The position numbers were made by a program, and so were the translations under genes. The notes under the pieces are model-generated. The model had not been told where the DNA came from. It saw nothing but the letters and a program-made list of their open reading frames with translations, and did not search any database. 64,000 bases of DNA from Trochalopteron elliotii. Lineage: Eukaryota; Chordata; Aves; Passeriformes; Leiothrichidae. The stretch is taken from assembly GCA_024734555.1 (NCBI GenBank), contig JANPWX010000008.1, positions 6,431,652 through 6,495,651 of the forward strand. Reading direction: 5' to 3'. This document shows positions 60,776 through 64,000 of this stretch, piece by piece (the stretch's first letter is position 1; every line of letters starts with the position of its first letter).

Positions 60776-63700
60776 GTTGGCTTTCTGCAGCTGCTTATCA
60801 AATCACAGTGTTTTGAATCTAGACCAAATTACAGTGTTCTTTGCCCAGTGTCTAAGGTAGTATGCTAGCAATTGTTTAGAAATGAAAAGCAACTCCCAAA
60901 ATATATATCCAGGGTGTATTTAACCCTTGGGGGATAGTGCACTAGTTCTTTGTGAGAGACTGATTGTTGGAGTCATGACTTGATCAACTGTAATGTAAAT
61001 AGTCATCAGGGGCCACAATCAGCCTTGCAAAGGAAGCAGTAATGGTTGGAGAGCCTTGCCTCCTACATGGCTGCCTGAATACCTGTCTTCTTTAAATCTT
61101 TTCTTAATGCCAAGAGGTGTGAGGAAGGCCCCCCATCCCAAATATTGGCACTCTCAAAAGTGAGAATAAGTTCATGTAGTACCAAGTAGTCCTCTTGAAT
61201 GTGAATTGGCCCCCACCCCTGTCAGTGCTACTCACTGCCTGGAGAAGGTTGGCAGAAGAAAACCTGTGCTTGCATTTTTATGATGGACCTTAAAACCAGC
61301 TCCACAGGTGAGAGTCTTCTTCTATCAGTGCCCTAAGCAGGGACAGTAGGTGGGACTGGTGCAGCAGAGGTTCTCTCAGCCCAACAGGCTTGGCCACAGG
61401 AACTGGGTCTGCTGGCACAGTGGTGGCAGATACCTGGGGACAGTGCAGGCTAGATGTGTGGAAGCCAGACTTGCTAGGACATGTCTGTCAGCATACTAAG
61501 CTGTGAAAACTGCCACTGAATGCTTATTAAATAACAACTTCTGTCAGCTATGAATACATTTTATTCTCTCCACTTTCCAGCTGTCATATTCTGGCAGCTG
61601 GCTAGAATTAAAAGTCATTGTAGCTGGGGCTTACATGAATCTCCTTTGAGAGCCTAATTTGTAAACTAAATTAGTTTGATATTGTGCGAATTGATTGTAA
61701 TCCTGTAAATGCTAAGAACCCAGGCCCTGGCACTGGAAAAACACTCAAGGAAAAGTGCAGTTGTGGGCATATAAGTTGTTTCCATAAGATGACTGTTGCA
61801 TAAGGCTCAGCCTGTGTCAATGTACATCACGGCTCAGAACCCTACAGTTTTAATTCTTCAGCCTGTTGTTACCAGGAAGAAAGAAGCACAGACTTGCTTG
61901 GAGGAGACAACTGATCTTTTCCAGACAGCTTTCTACTTTGTCTCAAAGATACATGAGCCAGTGATTGTTAGCCTAAGAGAACTGACTAGCAGAGATGTTT
62001 GTATGGCATCCAGAGAGCTCAAATAGAAACAGGCCTTTAATCAGTCAAACTCCATCAGTAAATTGAGTACTTTAGTAGTGGTAACTCTTGCCCTGGAAAT
62101 GTACAGATGCTCCATCCCTTTCTCTCTTTGCAGTATGCAAATATTGCATAAGTTATAATTTTTAAGCTAGAGATTACTACCCTCAGAGCATATTTTTTGG
62201 GTAGTTTTACAGAACTTCAGAACTGCTGGTTAAATAGTTGAGTTTATGAACAAAACACACATGAGTAGGTTTTTTTGATTGAAAGAATAAATTTTGTGTA
62301 AATGTCTAGAAATGCAATTCACTTTCAACGTGTAAACTTAAAGATGGTTTCCATGTGGTGTGCACTTAAAGCTTGGAGGCTTGAATTCTTGCACTATCTG
62401 GATAAAAGTATCACCATCCCTCTTATGTCAGAGGGAATGTGATACTCACTGGCCACTGGAGGAGCTCCTCTGTGTATTTTCTTCCATTGACACATCTCCA
62501 CTTCAGCTTTAAAATGCAGAAACTGCTCATCATTGAATGAAACTTAAAAATTACATTTATTTCTTTTGATACCTGAGCTGACGAAAACTGCTGCTGTTGC
62601 AGTTGACAGCCCAGATCAGTTTATACTTCTGTCCTGGATGGTGTGGGATGAAATAACTGGAAATTACTCACAGGAATGAGTAATTTCTCAAAATTACTCA
62701 ACCATTACTCTGATTACAGCAGTCAAAGGAAGGATTTAGGGCAAATTAGTTGGTGTTAATGCTTTACTTTGTACCCTGCTCCTGCTGTGGAAGGCCAAAC
62801 TGGTGGGGTGTTCTGCCACTGCTTCCTCCTTGCAAGTGTAAGGCACGCTTTTGGCATTGGGATGGAGGCAGATGGGTGCAAGAACAGGATTTTGGATGCC
62901 ATAGTCATTGACGTCAACTGATCCCTGACCTCATCAACAGGATGGAGTGCCTCCAATGCTTCTGCAAACTCTGAATGCCTCCCCTGTCACTCATCCACTC
63001 TGTGCTTTTTTTTCTTCTTAATTGCATGCCCTAATTTTCCCATTCCTGCTTTCTGCATTCCATTTCAGAATTCCATTTCTTAAGCAAAGAACATATTCCC
63101 AGGGCACAAAATGAGGTTTTGTATAGATTTTCCTGTCCCACTTTGCCCTGATGATGATTATCTAATCAGCCTCTATCCTGCAGCAGGGACTTGTTTCAGA
63201 GAAATTTCTGTATGACTTGGAAGGGGGCTGGATATGGGAGATAAGGCCTCACAAGAGGGAATTCCTCATGAAGAAGAATATTACCCAGAGTAAGGGGATA
63301 AAGATGAACATAGTGGAATGTGTAACTGCTGTGCTTCTGGGGAAGCATACACTTGAGGGGGTGGCATGCAAATGGTTTAGACTTAAACGCAATGACATTT
63401 AAGTAACATTAGTGTCAATTCTGGGAAATATTGTGCATAACAATGGGCATTATGAATTAGGAAATAACCTCACTTCAGTATTTAAGATAGCTAACCACTC
63501 AAACTGAATCAGAGTTGGTTTTCTAGTGCCATTTTTTTCAGTTTCTGCTAAATAGGTTTGAGTCCTTTAGTTTGTTGCCTGTTTTATCAGAAAGAGGAAG
63601 GTAGTTTTTCAAGAACACAATTTGTACTGCCTTTAAGTTTTGTCCTTCCTTTTCTTAGCCTGAGGACCTGTATCTTACTGCTAAATAAGTCTACCAGGAG

Positions 63701-64000
63701 TTTTTGATCTTAGCTATCATTTAAGAGAAATGCTGATCTGAAACCATTATTACCTGTGGTGCTAACAGGGTTTAGGATTCATAAAGCAAATGAAGGGATA
63801 GTAATAAAGAAAATAAGAACTAGGTACCAAAAAAATCACAAAGTAAAAAACTTATAAAACTAGTGAATATACAGTATGCTTGTCAGAGATCTCCAAGTGA
63901 CAAATGATAAGAACTTTGGACTCTGCAAAACAGGTGGTATAAGTAGCTGTAGGGATAGCTTGACTCTGTTTTGAATTGCGTTAGTACTGCATTGCAACTG
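60776..64000 (+). other. LDB3: LDB3 intron to window end, no further element seen
   Basis: I looked for the next LDB3 exon, which should continue the PDZ domain after Ser-Arg in phase 0, and did not recognise it. The intron presumably continues beyond 64,000. Confidence 0.45.

Noticed and set aside
1..64000. CRISPR arrays, tRNA or rRNA genes, bacterial operons
   Set aside because: No regularly spaced direct repeats, no cloverleaf with A and B boxes and no rRNA sequence were recognised. The spliced genes and CR1 content are those of a bird.

Overview
The window is vertebrate genomic DNA and almost certainly from a bird. It carries several CR1 LINE copies with the typical CR1 tail sequences, a class II (beta/alpha-like) endogenous retrovirus fragment, and two recognisable genes, OPN4 (melanopsin) and LDB3 (ZASP/Cypher), in the same order and strand as in the human OPN4-LDB3-BMPR1A block on 10q23. 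The intact cytoplasmic-tail exons fit the 'mammalian-like' melanopsin (Opn4m) of non-mammalian vertebrates, which is the paralogue next to LDB3. There is no prokaryotic content. Most long open frames are chance or repeat-derived, so coding calls rest on family motifs plus splice sites.

Layout: (1) 1-13,000: the 3' half of OPN4 on the + strand. Four exons (397-504, 5850-6024, 8275-8424, 11781-12167) have compatible phases. They encode the end of the seventh helix, with the retinal-binding lysine and NPxxY motif, and a long Ser/Thr-rich cytoplasmic tail. A poly(A) signal lies at 12,976. The transmembrane exons 5' of helix 7 lie off the left edge. (2) 13,000-32,960: intergenic, with one CR1 tail, a poly-G run and low-complexity tracts. 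(3) 32,961-36,825: an unusual composite of an LTR on the minus strand, a pol fragment (RNase H end plus integrase), an env transmembrane remnant, an LTR on the plus strand, and about 700 bp of degenerate TTAGGG telomeric repeat directly abutting that LTR. (4) 36,830-46,400: intergenic with two CR1 remnants. (5) 46,400-47,750: a CpG island interrupted by a 400-base run of N, which I take as the LDB3 promoter and non-coding first exon. (6) 49,919-50,053: the first coding exon of LDB3, the start of its PDZ domain. (7) 50,054-64,000: LDB3 intron with three CR1 copies; I did not find the next LDB3 exon.

The two genes act separately. OPN4 is a Gq-coupled photopigment of retinal ganglion and other photosensitive cells. 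LDB3 is a Z-disc scaffold of striated muscle. About 34 kb separates the OPN4 poly(A) signal from the LDB3 CpG island.

The most noteworthy structure is the retroviral/telomeric block. Its LTRs are inverted rather than direct repeats. The terminal dinucleotide of the left LTR's U3 is fused directly to the middle of pol, as expected for a retroviral autointegration (inversion) product. The right LTR would transcribe outward straight into TTAGGG repeats. This is inference from reading the sequence; a misassembly or an ordinary inversion must be excluded first.
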